Assembly: GCA_947175335.1 (NCBI GenBank)
Contig: CAMWMF010000004.1
Span: 79,716-143,715, forward strand
Reading direction: 5' to 3'
Length of the DNA: 64,000 nt
DNA from: an uncultured Clostridia bacterium
Lineage (GTDB): Bacteria > Bacillota > Clostridia > Christensenellales > Pumilibacteraceae
The notes beneath the pieces are model-generated. The model was not told the DNA's origin and did not search any database. It worked only from the letters and a program-made list of their open reading frames with translations. Made by a program: the position numbers and the translations under genes. Below, piece by piece: positions 1 to 8,411 of this stretch (the first letter of the stretch is position 1; the number at the start of each line of letters is the position of its first letter).

Positions 1-325
1 AAAACTTGCGCATATATATCACGTTAGAGCCGCGGCTGCCGTTGCCGTTTTCCACAAAGTAAATGCCCATAACGTCGCCGCGCCGCACGATATTCGTAGT
101 GTCTATGTCGAAGCTTTTTATGTGGTTTACCGCGGCATTGCCGAGTTCGGTGTCGGGCAGGGCGGTAAGATATTGGGTATCGTACCCGAACTGCGAAAGG
201 CATGCCAGCACGTTACATTCCGTTCCGCCGTAGCACGCGTCAAACGCGGTTGCCGATGCAATGCCGACATTGCCTGCGGACAGGCGCAACATGATTTCTC
301 CGAAAGCCGAAATTTTTCCGTTCAT
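1..325 (-). CDS. kdgK: 2-keto-3-deoxygluconate kinase (PfkB family), N-terminal part
   Basis: Only the first 108 codons are inside the window; the gene continues past base 1. The start is the ATG at 325-323, with a GAGGTGA Shine-Dalgarno that overlaps the stop of the upstream gene 9 nt away. The translation opens ISAFGEIMLRLS, then has GGTECNV, TALPDTELG and GIYFVENG. These are the N-terminal sugar-binding and lid segments of PfkB kinases, closest to KDG kinases, which phosphorylate 2-keto-3-deoxygluconate in uronate/pectin breakdown. The ATP-binding C-terminus (GAGD motif) is not visible, so the exact sugar is inferred. It is probably the last visible gene of a birA-led minus-strand unit. 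Confidence 0.82.
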   Translation of the reverse strand, partial: MNGKISAFGEIMLRLSAGNVGIASATAFDACYGGTECNVLACLSQFGYDTQYLTALPDTELGNAAVNHIKSFDIDTTNIVRRGDVMGIYFVENGNGSRGSNVIYMRKF

Positions 326-334
326 ACCGTCACC

Positions 335-1873
335 TCACATTGAAAGCTCTTTTTGTATTCTTTCGTTACAAATATTGGCGTAATACATGCAAGCAAGCAG
401 TGCCTCGCCACATTCTCGCTTTAAACTGCCGTTGAACGCCCGAAGACAGCGGAACCCAAATCCGTCCGTCGCTTGCGTAAGCCGCCCGACACGCGGGTAG
501 TATTCGCGTTTTACGCGCTTTATTTTGCGCGCCTTGACTTTGAGCGAGTAGCCGTAATCGATAAATACGTCTTTCATATCGATTAGGTAGAAATCGCTGT
601 CCAACTTGTCGGTTGTAAGCGACGGAAGCGCCTTGTCGGGCTTTTGTCCGGACAGCGCTGTCACGGCAAACTTTTTCGATTTGCTTTGCAGTATTTCCGT
701 CAGCTCGTCGGCGGTGTATTTTGCGATAACGTAAAAGTACATATTGGGCTTGCCGCCTTCCAACAGGTCGCGCGCAATTCCCAAAAGATTGGTGGAAAGA
801 TCGAAGCCGATAAGGTCGGACTCGTCAAGCCCGAAATTCTTTTTTACGGTGGTCAAAATGATTTTACGGAAGGTGTCGTTGGCGTGTTTTGGAGTGTTGC
901 CGATTTTGCCGTCATCTTCGAGTATGACGTCCGATTTTTTCATAGCGAGCGAAATTGGCTGGGCGAACTTGTTTTTCCATGTGGTTTTGCTGTGTCCGCG
1001 CTTTTCCAAAAGAAGGTAGCCGTCCTTGGAAAAAATAAGGCCGTTAATGCCTATTTGGTTGGCAAGTTGAGACTTGGACAGGGGACTTACTTTTGCGCCG
1101 TATTCGAACATCCCGCGTATAGAAACGGTATCGTCAAGCTTGTAATCCATACAGCGGTTGGTGACAAGCATATCGTAATACTGCGTGCGGCGGGTGTTGA
1201 GCACAAGCCTGCCGTCCGAAAACTCTATGTCGTCCAAGCGGATCGTGTCGTTGTTGCGCGAGGTTGAATTTTTGTGCGCGCCCATAAGCGCAAGCTTATT
1301 TTCGGTGACGAACCGAGGAAGCTCGAACATATCGGTGCTGTCGTTAAAGGTTACTTGTGTATCGCCCAAAATATTGGCAAAAATGCTAACGCTCGGCAGT
1401 TGAAGCTTGCCGTTCATATACGAGTTTATATCGGCTTGACGCGCTTTGTAGCCGTCGGAGTATTTGTCGGCAATCGGATTTTTAGGCGGCTTGCGGCTGC
1501 TTGCAACATTGTATAGTGACATGACAACGCCGTCCTTGTCGCAAAAATCCTTGGTTTTGTCCATTGCGTATTTGGCGTGCTTGTTGTAGCGGCAAATGAT
1601 TTTGTGATGGTCGTCGTCGATTTTGTACGATTCTTCGAGTAGCTTCATGCACTTGACGACGATGCTTGCCACAATCAACGACACGGCGGCAATCAGGAAT
1701 ATGGAAATAACGTCCACGCTGGTGACAATTTCCATAATCTTTTCGCCGATTTTTTCGGGCGGTGAGAACGCTCCGCCCAAGGCGAGTATGCCAACGATAC
1801 AGCCGATAAGGAATATCAACCGCACCCAAAAGTTGCCGATTAGCTTTTGCATGAATTTTAAAAATCGTTTCAT
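335..1873 (-). CDS. Membrane protein with degenerate Nudix-like C-terminal domain
   Basis: This 512-residue protein has two hydrophobic helices near the N-terminus (about residues 14-35 and 53-75), then a long cytoplasmic region. Around residues 270-300 it reads NQIGINGLIFSKDGYLLLEKR, which resembles the first strands of a Nudix fold. The region where the Nudix box (GX5EX7REUXEEXGU) should lie reads RKIILTTVKKNFG, with the REUXEE glutamates missing, so hydrolase activity is doubtful. The C-terminus is cysteine-containing and basic. It lies 24 nt after birA and 9 nt before kdgK on the same strand, with GAGG upstream of the ATG. Function unknown; the Nudix relationship is inferred from pattern only. 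Confidence 0.7.
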   Translation of the reverse strand: MKRFLKFMQKLIGNFWVRLIFLIGCIVGILALGGAFSPPEKIGEKIMEIVTSVDVISIFLIAAVSLIVASIVVKCMKLLEESYKIDDDHHKIICRYNKHAKYAMDKTKDFCDKDGVVMSLYNVASSRKPPKNPIADKYSDGYKARQADINSYMNGKLQLPSVSIFANILGDTQVTFNDSTDMFELPRFVTENKLALMGAHKNSTSRNNDTIRLDDIEFSDGRLVLNTRRTQYYDMLVTNRCMDYKLDDTVSIRGMFEYGAKVSPLSKSQLANQIGINGLIFSKDGYLLLEKRGHSKTTWKNKFAQPISLAMKKSDVILEDDGKIGNTPKHANDTFRKIILTTVKKNFGLDESDLIGFDLSTNLLGIARDLLEGGKPNMYFYVIAKYTADELTEILQSKSKKFAVTALSGQKPDKALPSLTTDKLDSDFYLIDMKDVFIDYGYSLKVKARKIKRVKREYYPRVGRLTQATDGFGFRCLRAFNGSLKRECGEALLACMYYANICNERIQKELSM

Positions 1874-1897
1874 ATCTAAAAGTGCCTCTATATTCCG

Positions 1898-2641
1898 TTA
1901 TAGTCTATCGTCGTCGTCCAATATTACCGCACCGTCTACGTTGCGTATTATAGATACTTCGCCTGCGTCCACCGCGACGGTGGCGTTGCCTATGCGCACG
2001 ATAAGCGAGCCGTCGTCGGCTATTTGTTCGGCATAGCCGCGCACCGTCAAGCCGTTGTGCGTAAATTCCACCGTTCTGCCTACGTTTATGCACAGGTTGC
2101 CGTAACGGATATTATCGAAAGTGGCAATCGTCGCGCGCTTTATCATTCTAAGTAGACCCGTTACAAATGCCGAGGCGCGGGCGACAGGCGCTTCCAAAGA
2201 TATTGCAATATCGCCGAGCCCCGCTTTTTCAAGCTCTTTGGGATTGGTGGCGAAGTTTATGCCTATGCCCACGAGATACTCGGCTTTGCGCACCGCTTTG
2301 CACAAAATGCCCGCGACCTTCTTGTCGTAGAGCATTACGTCGTTGACCCATTTTATTTTGGTTTGCACGCCCAATATTGCCTCAATGGCGTCGTGTACTG
2401 CAAGCCCCACGGCGGGGGTAAGCGTGTGCGGGTTTATGTACACGCCCTGCACGCGCATAACTATGTAAAGTCCGCCGTCGGGGCAAAAAAATGTATGATC
2501 GCCTCTGCCGACGCCCTTGGTTTGGCGTTGCGCGATTATAGCGTCGTACTTGCCGATCTCGTCGAAGGTGGATTCGCAAGTATCGACAAACTTGACGTTA
2601 AGCCCCGTATGCAAACGAATGAATTTTTCGTTGAGTATCAT
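1898..2641 (-). CDS. birA: Biotin--[acetyl-CoA-carboxylase] ligase, class I
   Basis: Biotin-protein ligase of 247 residues that makes biotinyl-AMP and transfers biotin to carrier lysines. Visible family motifs are GVGRGDHTFFCPDGGLY (the GRGR..W adenylate loop with PGGLY), KWVNDVMLYDKKVAGIL (KWPND with a V for P) and VGIGINFATNP. It begins directly with the catalytic domain, so it lacks the N-terminal DNA-binding winged helix of bifunctional BirA and should not repress bio genes itself. A small C-terminal SH3-like domain is present. The ATG at 2641-2639 has no Shine-Dalgarno and sits 6 nt after a -10 box (see promoter), suggesting a leaderless mRNA. Confidence 0.9.
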   Translation of the reverse strand: MILNEKFIRLHTGLNVKFVDTCESTFDEIGKYDAIIAQRQTKGVGRGDHTFFCPDGGLYIVMRVQGVYINPHTLTPAVGLAVHDAIEAILGVQTKIKWVNDVMLYDKKVAGILCKAVRKAEYLVGIGINFATNPKELEKAGLGDIAISLEAPVARASAFVTGLLRMIKRATIATFDNIRYGNLCINVGRTVEFTHNGLTVRGYAEQIADDGSLIVRIGNATVAVDAGEVSIIRNVDGAVILDDDDRL

Positions 2642-2647
2642 AATTGT

Positions 2648-2676
2648 ATTGTAATATATAAATAATAAAAAATCAA
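2648..2676 (-). promoter_or_regulatory. SigA-type promoter of birA, predicted leaderless
   Basis: Read on the minus strand: -35 TTGATT (2676-2671), 17-nt spacer, -10 TACAAT (2653-2648), then only six bases (ACAATT) before the birA ATG. Transcription would start at or within 1-2 nt of the ATG. Confidence 0.65.
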
Positions 2677-2717
2677 GTTTTTTGGTAATACAAATATTAA
2701 AAGTCGCGCGTAAAGGG

Positions 2718-2746
2718 TTGATATTTATTCAAAAATAGTTTACAAT
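2718..2746 (+). promoter_or_regulatory. SigA-type promoter of tyrS
   Basis: -35 TTGATA (2718-2723), 17-nt spacer, -10 TACAAT (2741-2746). The leader to the tyrS ATG would be only about 25 nt, too short for a T-box, so tyrosine-responsive antitermination is not expected here. Confidence 0.75.
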
Positions 2747-2778
2747 ATGGTGTAACAAATACGATAGGAGAATTGTAT

Positions 2779-3993
2779 ATGAAGCAAAACGTTTTCGACA
2801 CGCTTGAAGCCCGCGGTTTTATTAAGCAAACTGTGTACAAGGACGACTTGTACAAACTTTTGGGGTCGCAGTCGGTCACGTTTTATTGCGGGTTCGATCC
2901 GACGGCGGACAGCCTGCACATAGGTCACTTTATCCCGCTTATGGCTGCGTCCATTATGCAAAAGGCGGGACACAAGCCTATACTGCTTGTGGGCGGCGGT
3001 ACGGCAATGATAGGCGATCCGTCTGGGCGCAACGATATGCGGCAAATGATGACGCGCGAAACGGTGGAAGGGTACGTGGAAAAAATCAAACCCCAACTCG
3101 CGCGGTTTTTGAGCTTTGAAGGCGAAAACGCGGCGGTCATAGTCAACAACGCCGATTGGCTGTGCAAGCTTAACTATATAGACTTTTTGCGCGATTACGG
3201 CGCGTATCTTTCGGTAAACAAAATGCTGACCGCAGACTGTTTTAAAACGCGGCTGGAAAAGGGTTTGAGCTTTTTGGAATTCAACTATATGCCTATGCAA
3301 GCGTACGACTTTTTGCGCCTTTTCACCGATTACGGTTGCATGCTGGAAATCGGCGGCAACGACCAGTGGAGCAATATTTTGGCGGGCGCCGACTTTATTC
3401 GCCGCGTAGCGCACAAGGACGCATATGCCCTTACTTGCTCTTTGCTCGAAACCAAGGACGGCAAAAAGATGGGCAAGACCCAAAAGGGCGCGCTGTGGCT
3501 GGATGCGAACAAAACCACGCCGTATGAGATGTACCAGTACTTCCGCAACGTCGACGACGAGGAAGTGGAAAACTGCCTGCGGCTTTTGACTTATGTTGAT
3601 TTGAACGAAATAAAGGAAATGTGTGCGCACCGCGACGAGCGCATAAATAACGCCAAAAAGCGGCTTGCTTACGAGGTGACAAAGATTATTCACGGCGAAG
3701 CGGCGGCTGTCGACGCGCAAGCTAAGGCGCAGGCGGCGTTCGAGGGCGGCAATGCCGAAATGCCTACCGTGACGATAAGCGCAAACGGCGAAAGCGGTCT
3801 ATTGGACGTTATGGTGGCGTGCAAGGTGTGCGCGTCCAAGGGCGAGGCGCGTAGGCTTATAGAAGGCGGTGGCGTTAAGATAGACGACAAAAAGGTTGAC
3901 AACGTTACCGGCAAGGTGGGCGATTACACAGGCAATACCGAGTTCGTTTTGTGCAAGGGCAAAAAGGTTCGCCTTAAAGTAATAATGCAATGA
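2779..3993 (+). CDS. tyrS: Tyrosyl-tRNA synthetase
   Basis: Class I aminoacyl-tRNA synthetase of 404 residues that charges tRNA-Tyr. The HIGH motif is DSLHIGHF (about residue 46) and the KMSKS loop is KMGKT (about residue 229). GGNDQWSN and a C-terminal S4 RNA-binding domain (VCASKGEARRLIEGGGVKI) are also present. The ATG at 2779 is chosen over an in-frame TTG at 2773 because AGGAG (2766-2770) is correctly spaced (8 nt) only from the ATG. The stop overlaps the ATG of the next gene by 4 nt, so the two are probably translationally coupled. Confidence 0.97.
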   Translation: MKQNVFDTLEARGFIKQTVYKDDLYKLLGSQSVTFYCGFDPTADSLHIGHFIPLMAASIMQKAGHKPILLVGGGTAMIGDPSGRNDMRQMMTRETVEGYVEKIKPQLARFLSFEGENAAVIVNNADWLCKLNYIDFLRDYGAYLSVNKMLTADCFKTRLEKGLSFLEFNYMPMQAYDFLRLFTDYGCMLEIGGNDQWSNILAGADFIRRVAHKDAYALTCSLLETKDGKKMGKTQKGALWLDANKTTPYEMYQYFRNVDDEEVENCLRLLTYVDLNEIKEMCAHRDERINNAKKRLAYEVTKIIHGEAAAVDAQAKAQAAFEGGNAEMPTVTISANGESGLLDVMVACKVCASKGEARRLIEGGGVKIDDKKVDNVTGKVGDYTGNTEFVLCKGKKVRLKVIMQ

Positions 3994-4598
3994 TAGTTTG
4001 CGTCAACGAGGGCGAAAAAGAGCTTGTCATCAAGAAGTCGCGGTTTATAGCTATATCGCGGCATATAGAAACGCGCGACGACGTTAAGCCGATTATCGAT
4101 GCGCTAAAAGCCGAGCACCCCGATGCGCGCCATGTGTGTTACGGATATATAGCCGACGAAAAGGGCGACGACTTCGGTTACGACGACAACGGCGAGCCGA
4201 CGGGCACTGCGGGCAAGCCCATATATTCGGCGCTTGCTTCGAGCGATGCGCGTAAGACATGCATAGCGGTAGTGCGCTACTTCGGCGGCATCAAGCTGGG
4301 CGCGGGCGGACTTACTCGCGCGTACAGGCAGAGCGCCGCTGACCTTATAGCCCAAGTGGGCGTAAGCAAGGCGGAAAAGCGCACGGCGATAGAAATATGC
4401 TGCAACAACGAGGTGTATAAGCGCGTAAACGCCGTTGTGCGCGGTGTTAACGGCACAATCGAACAAATACGCTACGAAGCCAACGTGTCGTTTACGGCGG
4501 TAATACCGACCGAAAATGCGAACGAACTTATAAAGACTTTGGACGGACTTAAAGCGGAGTATAGGATAGTCGGCGAGCGGTACGCAGCTGTACAATAA
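3990..4598 (+). CDS. YigZ/IMPACT family protein
   Basis: 202 residues matching the UPF0029/IMPACT family: KKSRFIAISRHIE near the start, DDNGEPTGTAGKPI and VVRYFGGIKLGAGGLTRAY in the N-terminal domain, and a ferredoxin-like C-terminal domain. YigZ-type proteins are widely conserved; E. coli YigZ binds nucleic acid, and eukaryotic IMPACT binds the translation regulator GCN1, but the bacterial role is unsettled. It is joined to tyrS by an ATGA overlap, consistent with a translation-related role. Confidence 0.93.
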   Translation: MIVCVNEGEKELVIKKSRFIAISRHIETRDDVKPIIDALKAEHPDARHVCYGYIADEKGDDFGYDDNGEPTGTAGKPIYSALASSDARKTCIAVVRYFGGIKLGAGGLTRAYRQSAADLIAQVGVSKAEKRTAIEICCNNEVYKRVNAVVRGVNGTIEQIRYEANVSFTAVIPTENANELIKTLDGLKAEYRIVGERYAAVQ

Positions 4599-4632
4599 CA
4601 GCGAGTAGGCTGCCGATATATACGGGGAAATT

Positions 4633-5586
4633 ATGCAAGCTGAACAAATTATCAAACAAATAAAAAGCGTGTGCGGACTGGAAGTAAGCGAGGTTAAAAC
4701 GCCGAATGATATTCCTGACGGCGGGATTTTGCGCGACGAAAAAAATGGCGTTATTGTTTTTTCGGTTACAAAGGACGGCAGGACGTATTCGTTTAGTATG
4801 CGCGGCAACAGCGAAAGCGATATGGTCACCGCAGCGCTTGCGCGCGAGTATGTAATAGGACTGCTTGCCAAAGCTCCGTCCGATCCGTTTGCCGAATTTT
4901 TGCGCGGCGCGAGTAGTGTTCCGCAAGGCGTACATGTGGGCAAGTCCGACTATTTTGTGTTTGCCGTGTACAGCGAGGCTGGCAACCACAACGTTACCGA
5001 ATACCTTGCCACAATGGCGGACGGGCATGATTTTGTGACCGATATGTCGGAAGGCATTACCGCGTTTTGCAAGGTGTCGGACAACGATACGGACTATCGC
5101 TCTGCGGGCGAGTTTGCCGCAGTATTAAAGGAAAATCTTTCCGAGGAGCTTAAAGAACACGTAAAAATCGGCGTGGGTGGCGTTGCGCACGGTGTGTCCG
5201 AATTGCCCAAATATTACGCATACGCAAAATCCGCGCTTATAGGCGGCGCGGAGTTCGATCCGTTAAGCGATATATATTCCTACAAGGAATACGCGCTTAT
5301 AAAGTCACTGGCATTGCTTACGTCGGCGGATAAGGAGCGGTACGTAAAGACTGTGCTCGATAGGTCATACCGCGAGGTGCTGTCCGATTCCGAATTGATG
5401 ACGGCGGCGGACGCATTTATCAAGCACTCGCTCAACATATCGGAAGCGAGCAGGCATATGTACGTTCACCGCAATACGCTCATTTATCGGCTGGACAAGA
5501 TAGAGCGGCTCACCGGACTTAACATACGCAACTTTAACGACGCAATGACTTTCCGTATTGCGTGCTTAGTTTACAAAATGTTATAG
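4633..5586 (+). CDS. PucR/CdaR-type transcriptional regulator
   Basis: 317 residues. The last 60 or so form a PucR-type C-terminal helix-turn-helix (AADAFIKHSLNISEASRHM, then VHRNTLIYRLDKIERLTGLN), the hallmark of CdaR/PucR regulators. The first 250 residues are an acidic sensory part without a motif I recognise. Relatives control sugar-diacid, purine or amino-acid catabolism; nothing here identifies the effector. The gene follows yigZ by 34 nt with a GGGGA upstream of the ATG and could be the third gene of the tyrS unit. Confidence 0.85.
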   Translation: MQAEQIIKQIKSVCGLEVSEVKTPNDIPDGGILRDEKNGVIVFSVTKDGRTYSFSMRGNSESDMVTAALAREYVIGLLAKAPSDPFAEFLRGASSVPQGVHVGKSDYFVFAVYSEAGNHNVTEYLATMADGHDFVTDMSEGITAFCKVSDNDTDYRSAGEFAAVLKENLSEELKEHVKIGVGGVAHGVSELPKYYAYAKSALIGGAEFDPLSDIYSYKEYALIKSLALLTSADKERYVKTVLDRSYREVLSDSELMTAADAFIKHSLNISEASRHMYVHRNTLIYRLDKIERLTGLNIRNFNDAMTFRIACLVYKML

Positions 5587-5592
5587 ACAATG

Positions 5593-5832
5593 CTACGACC
5601 GCGCTTTCGTGCCGAAATATTTTATAATAAGCCCGAGCGTTTGAGCGGGGATTAGCTTTTTAAGCGTCGCGAACGAATCTATGCGCGGCGCTTTTTGATT
5701 GTTTTCGTACATTTGCGACAATAACGAGGTCAGTGCCGACGGGTCTGGATTTTCGGTCAGTTTGAGCAAGGCTTGTTCTTTTTCGCCAAGCTTGCCTTTA
5801 AGCAGCAGCGGAAGTATTTGTTTAATGTCCAT
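5593..5832 (-). CDS. Small hypothetical protein
   Basis: 79 residues starting MDIKQILPLLL. The ATG at 5832 is preceded on the minus strand by TAAGGAG with 6-nt spacing, so longer upstream readings are discarded. The protein is soluble and helical with no cysteines and no recognisable domain. It converges on the PucR-type gene (6-nt gap) and diverges from another small gene 63 nt away; the pair may share a control region. Confidence 0.72.
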   Translation of the reverse strand: MDIKQILPLLLKGKLGEKEQALLKLTENPDPSALTSLLSQMYENNQKAPRIDSFATLKKLIPAQTLGLIIKYFGTKARS

Positions 5833-5895
5833 AAATAACTCCTTATGTAACTTTATTTGACTGTTATTCATAAAATATTGCGTGGAGGATTTTTT

Positions 5896-6165
5896 ATGCG
5901 CAGTATACGGGATTTCGGACATGACGGTAATAAAAATGATAACTCGACGCTAAAAGAAGACGTGCAGGCGGTCGCCGCAAAATACGCGGGCAGGAGCGAG
6001 GAGGAGCTGCTTCGCGCACTCAAACAGAATGTAGCTGCGGCAAAGCGTAACGGCACGTTTTCTACCGAACAGTTGGACGGCTTTGTGTCGTTTGTGTCGT
6101 CCGGCTTGGACGAGCAATCGCGGCAGCGGCTTCTATCGCTTGTGGAAATGATAAAAGCGGAGTAG
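5896..6165 (+). CDS. Small hypothetical protein
   Basis: 89 residues starting MRSIRDFGHDG, with GGAGG (5884-5888) 7 nt before the ATG. The protein is charged and helical (KYAGRSEEELLRALKQN, LDEQSRQRLLSLVEMIKAE) with no membrane segment or known motif. It is divergent from the 79-residue gene at 5593-5832. Function unknown. Confidence 0.75.
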   Translation: MRSIRDFGHDGNKNDNSTLKEDVQAVAAKYAGRSEEELLRALKQNVAAAKRNGTFSTEQLDGFVSFVSSGLDEQSRQRLLSLVEMIKAE

Positions 6166-6180
6166 GTTTTTGCACTAACT

Positions 6181-7302
6181 CTACTTACTTATTTCTCTAA
6201 TCGCTTTTACAAAGAACTCAACTTCGCTTGCGGTGTTGTGGTAGGACAGCGACGCGCGCACCGCGCCGCAGTCTAGCGTGCCTAAATACGTATGGCACAG
6301 CGGTGCGCAGTGCAATCCGCAGCGCACGGCAATATCGTACTGTTCGTTCAAAATGTTGCCGACGGCGGCGGCGTTTGTTTTTGCGAGGTTAAAGCATACG
6401 ATGTTAGGTAAAGTGTTATACTTGCCGTAAATCTTGACGCCGCTAATTTTGCTCAGCTCGGTGCGCAGCAAGTCGCCGATATTCGCAAGGTTGCGCGTTA
6501 CGCTAAGCGGCTGTCTTTGGTAGTGCGTTATTGCCGCAATCAATGCGAATATAGAATTGACGGGCAGCGTACCGCTTTCAAACCCTTCGGGGAAGTCGGT
6601 CGGTTGTACAAGCGTATGCGACGCCGTGCCCGTGCCGCCCAACCGCAGCGGCAACAGCGGAGGATTGCCGCGTACACACAAGCACCCCAAGCCTTGCGGA
6701 CCGTGCAGCCCTTTGTGCGGAGAAAAGCATAGATAATTACACCCGATTTCGCGCATGTTCACGTCCAAATATCCGACTGACTGTGCACCGTCTATAAGGT
6801 AGGGTATTCCGTGGCGTTTTGCGATATTGCCTATTTGCGCGACGGGCGCGACAACGCCTGTAACGTTTGAAGCGTGATTGACCGCGATAAGGTAGGTGTT
6901 GGGACGAATGGCGCGTTCCACCTCGGCGGGGTCGATAACGCCGTGCGCGTTTGGTTTGACTGCGGTATATGAGACGTTCATACGCTTGCTCAGCTCATGA
7001 ATGGGGCGGAGCGTGCTGTTGTGCTCGTATATTGTCGTCACTATATGTCCGCCTTTTTTGGCTGTGCCGAATATAACGGTATTAAGCGCGTCCGTGCAGT
7101 TGAATGTGAACGCCGTATCGTCGCAAGCGGTAAGCTTTTGCACCGCTTTTCGCGCCTCGTAAACTATTTGGGCGGCTTTAATGGCAGCGGAATGACTGCC
7201 GCGTCCTGCGTTCGCACTGAGGCTTTTTAGCGCGTACGCGTCGGCTTTTATTACGCATTCGGGTTTGATCATAGTGGTTGCGGCGTTGTCGAAATAAATC
7301 AT
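6181..7302 (-). CDS. Cysteine desulfurase-like PLP enzyme (EF2568 type)
   Basis: 373-residue class V aminotransferase-fold enzyme. It opens MIYFDNAATT; the PLP lysine lies in CFSPHKGLHGPQGLG and the sulfur-accepting cysteine region is VRCGLHCAPLCH, as in the EF2568-like desulfurase family. Such enzymes take sulfur (or selenium) from cysteine as an enzyme-bound persulfide. The ATG at 7302 is preferred to an upstream GTG because the GGAG lies 11 nt before it. The divergent neighbour is a DUF3343 protein, a recurrent partner of this desulfurase group, so the pair may handle S/Se transfer; that is inference. Confidence 0.88.
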   Translation of the reverse strand: MIYFDNAATTMIKPECVIKADAYALKSLSANAGRGSHSAAIKAAQIVYEARKAVQKLTACDDTAFTFNCTDALNTVIFGTAKKGGHIVTTIYEHNSTLRPIHELSKRMNVSYTAVKPNAHGVIDPAEVERAIRPNTYLIAVNHASNVTGVVAPVAQIGNIAKRHGIPYLIDGAQSVGYLDVNMREIGCNYLCFSPHKGLHGPQGLGCLCVRGNPPLLPLRLGGTGTASHTLVQPTDFPEGFESGTLPVNSIFALIAAITHYQRQPLSVTRNLANIGDLLRTELSKISGVKIYGKYNTLPNIVCFNLAKTNAAAVGNILNEQYDIAVRCGLHCAPLCHTYLGTLDCGAVRASLSYHNTASEVEFFVKAIREISK

Positions 7303-7410
7303 GACAGAAGGCACTCCAAATTCATATAACGGAATAAGACCGTAAAAAGACTGTTATTAGTTAATGGCGAATTTTGACGGTTTAGAACTATTAAGAGGAA
7401 ATTATAGCGT

Positions 7411-7665
7411 ATGAATTACATTTTTTCGTTTTCTTCACGTAACAGTGCAATAAGGTTTTGCGACGCGGTAGCTGCGGTAGGTGGGCGCGCCAAGTTGGTC
7501 AACGCGCCGATAGAAAGCGGGTCGGGCTGCGGACTCGCCGTCAAGTGCAACGATTACAAGCTGTGTCAAAACGTACTCAACTGCGGGCACTTCGGGTACT
7601 TGCGGGAGATATACGAGTACGACGGTCAAACATATAAATCTTTATACAGACAATCGAATTATTAA
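7411..7665 (+). CDS. DUF3343 protein, putative S/Se carrier
   Basis: 84 residues (MNYIFSFSSRNSAIRFCDAV) matching the short DUF3343 family. The SGCGLAVKC motif holds the conserved cysteine proposed to carry sulfur or selenium in this TusA-like group. AGAGGAAA stands 9 nt upstream of the ATG. It is divergent from the EF2568-type cysteine desulfurase. No selD or selenoprotein gene is visible in the window, so a link to selenium is unproven here. Confidence 0.8.
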   Translation: MNYIFSFSSRNSAIRFCDAVAAVGGRAKLVNAPIESGSGCGLAVKCNDYKLCQNVLNCGHFGYLREIYEYDGQTYKSLYRQSNY

Positions 7666-7671
7666 AATACC

Positions 7672-7700
7672 TTTACATTTATTTTTTATTGTGGTACAAT
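7672..7700 (+). promoter_or_regulatory. SigA-type promoter of the nth-obg operon
   Basis: -35 TTTACA (7672-7677), 17-nt spacer, -10 TACAAT (7695-7700). It leaves a leader of roughly 65 nt before the nth ATG at 7772 and is the only clear promoter before the ten-gene block 7772-16641. Confidence 0.75.
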
Positions 7701-7771
7701 GTATACGAGCAAGTATGCCTTGCTTACATTTTTCGTGCCCGATAGTAGGCGAAGCGGCAAAAACACATACT

Positions 7772-8401
7772 ATGAACGAACAATTACTCGAAAAACTGAA
7801 ACAAACTTATCCCGACGCATGTTGCGAGCTGGAATACGGCAATGATTTTGAATTGCTTATTTCGGTTATACTAAGCGCACAGTGTACGGACAAGCGTGTC
7901 AACATAGTTACGCGCAAGCTTTTCGGTGTGGCTAACACGCCGCAAGCTTTTTGCGATATGCCGCTCGAAACGTTGGAAGAGTATATCAAAAGCTGCGGAC
8001 TGTACAAAAACAAGGCGGCGAACATAAAAAAGTGCTGCGAGGAGTTAGTGAACAAATTCGGCGGCAAAGTGCCGAGTACAATGAACGAGCTGTTGTCGCT
8101 GGCGGGCGTGGGCAGAAAAACGGCCAACGTAATGCTGAGCGTCGCGTTCGGTCAGCCGGCGATAGCGGTGGACACACACGTATTCCGCGTAGCGAATAGG
8201 CTTGGCCTTACTCGCGGCAAAACGCCCGACGAGGTGGAAAAAGACTTGTGTGCGGCGTTCAAGCCCGAAGATTACCGCGACGTGCATTTTTTGCTTATCA
8301 GGCACGGCAGGGACTGCTGTCATGCCCGCACACCCGATTGCGAGGGCTGCACTGTAAAAGAGCATTGTCCGCACGGAATATCGTATGCACAGATAATTTA
8401 A
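7772..8401 (+). CDS. nth: Endonuclease III
   Basis: 209 residues, the usual length for this base-excision-repair glycosylase/AP lyase acting on oxidised pyrimidines. Helix-hairpin-helix LLSLAGVGRKTANVML carries the catalytic lysine. VDTHVFRVANRLGL carries the catalytic aspartate. The C-terminal C-X6-C-X2-C-X5-C (CHARTPDC..C.....C) binds the 4Fe-4S cluster. The start MNEQLLEKL at 7772 fits the family length; upstream in-frame codons lie over the promoter. No strong Shine-Dalgarno is seen. Confidence 0.95.
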   Translation: MNEQLLEKLKQTYPDACCELEYGNDFELLISVILSAQCTDKRVNIVTRKLFGVANTPQAFCDMPLETLEEYIKSCGLYKNKAANIKKCCEELVNKFGGKVPSTMNELLSLAGVGRKTANVMLSVAFGQPAIAVDTHVFRVANRLGLTRGKTPDEVEKDLCAAFKPEDYRDVHFLLIRHGRDCCHARTPDCEGCTVKEHCPHGISYAQII

Positions 8402-8411
8402 GTGGGTCAAT

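Noticed and set aside
2642..2778. T-box riboswitch before tyrS
   Set aside because: The promoter lies about 25 nt before the start codon; there is no room for a specifier stem and no T-box sequence.
2740..3720. Open frame opposite tyrS
   Set aside because: Shadow frame of tyrS; no domain, and it would overlap the tyrS promoter.
7691..7771. Upstream GTG start for nth
   Set aside because: The codon lies at the -10 box of a good promoter, and the extra residues do not resemble endonuclease III.
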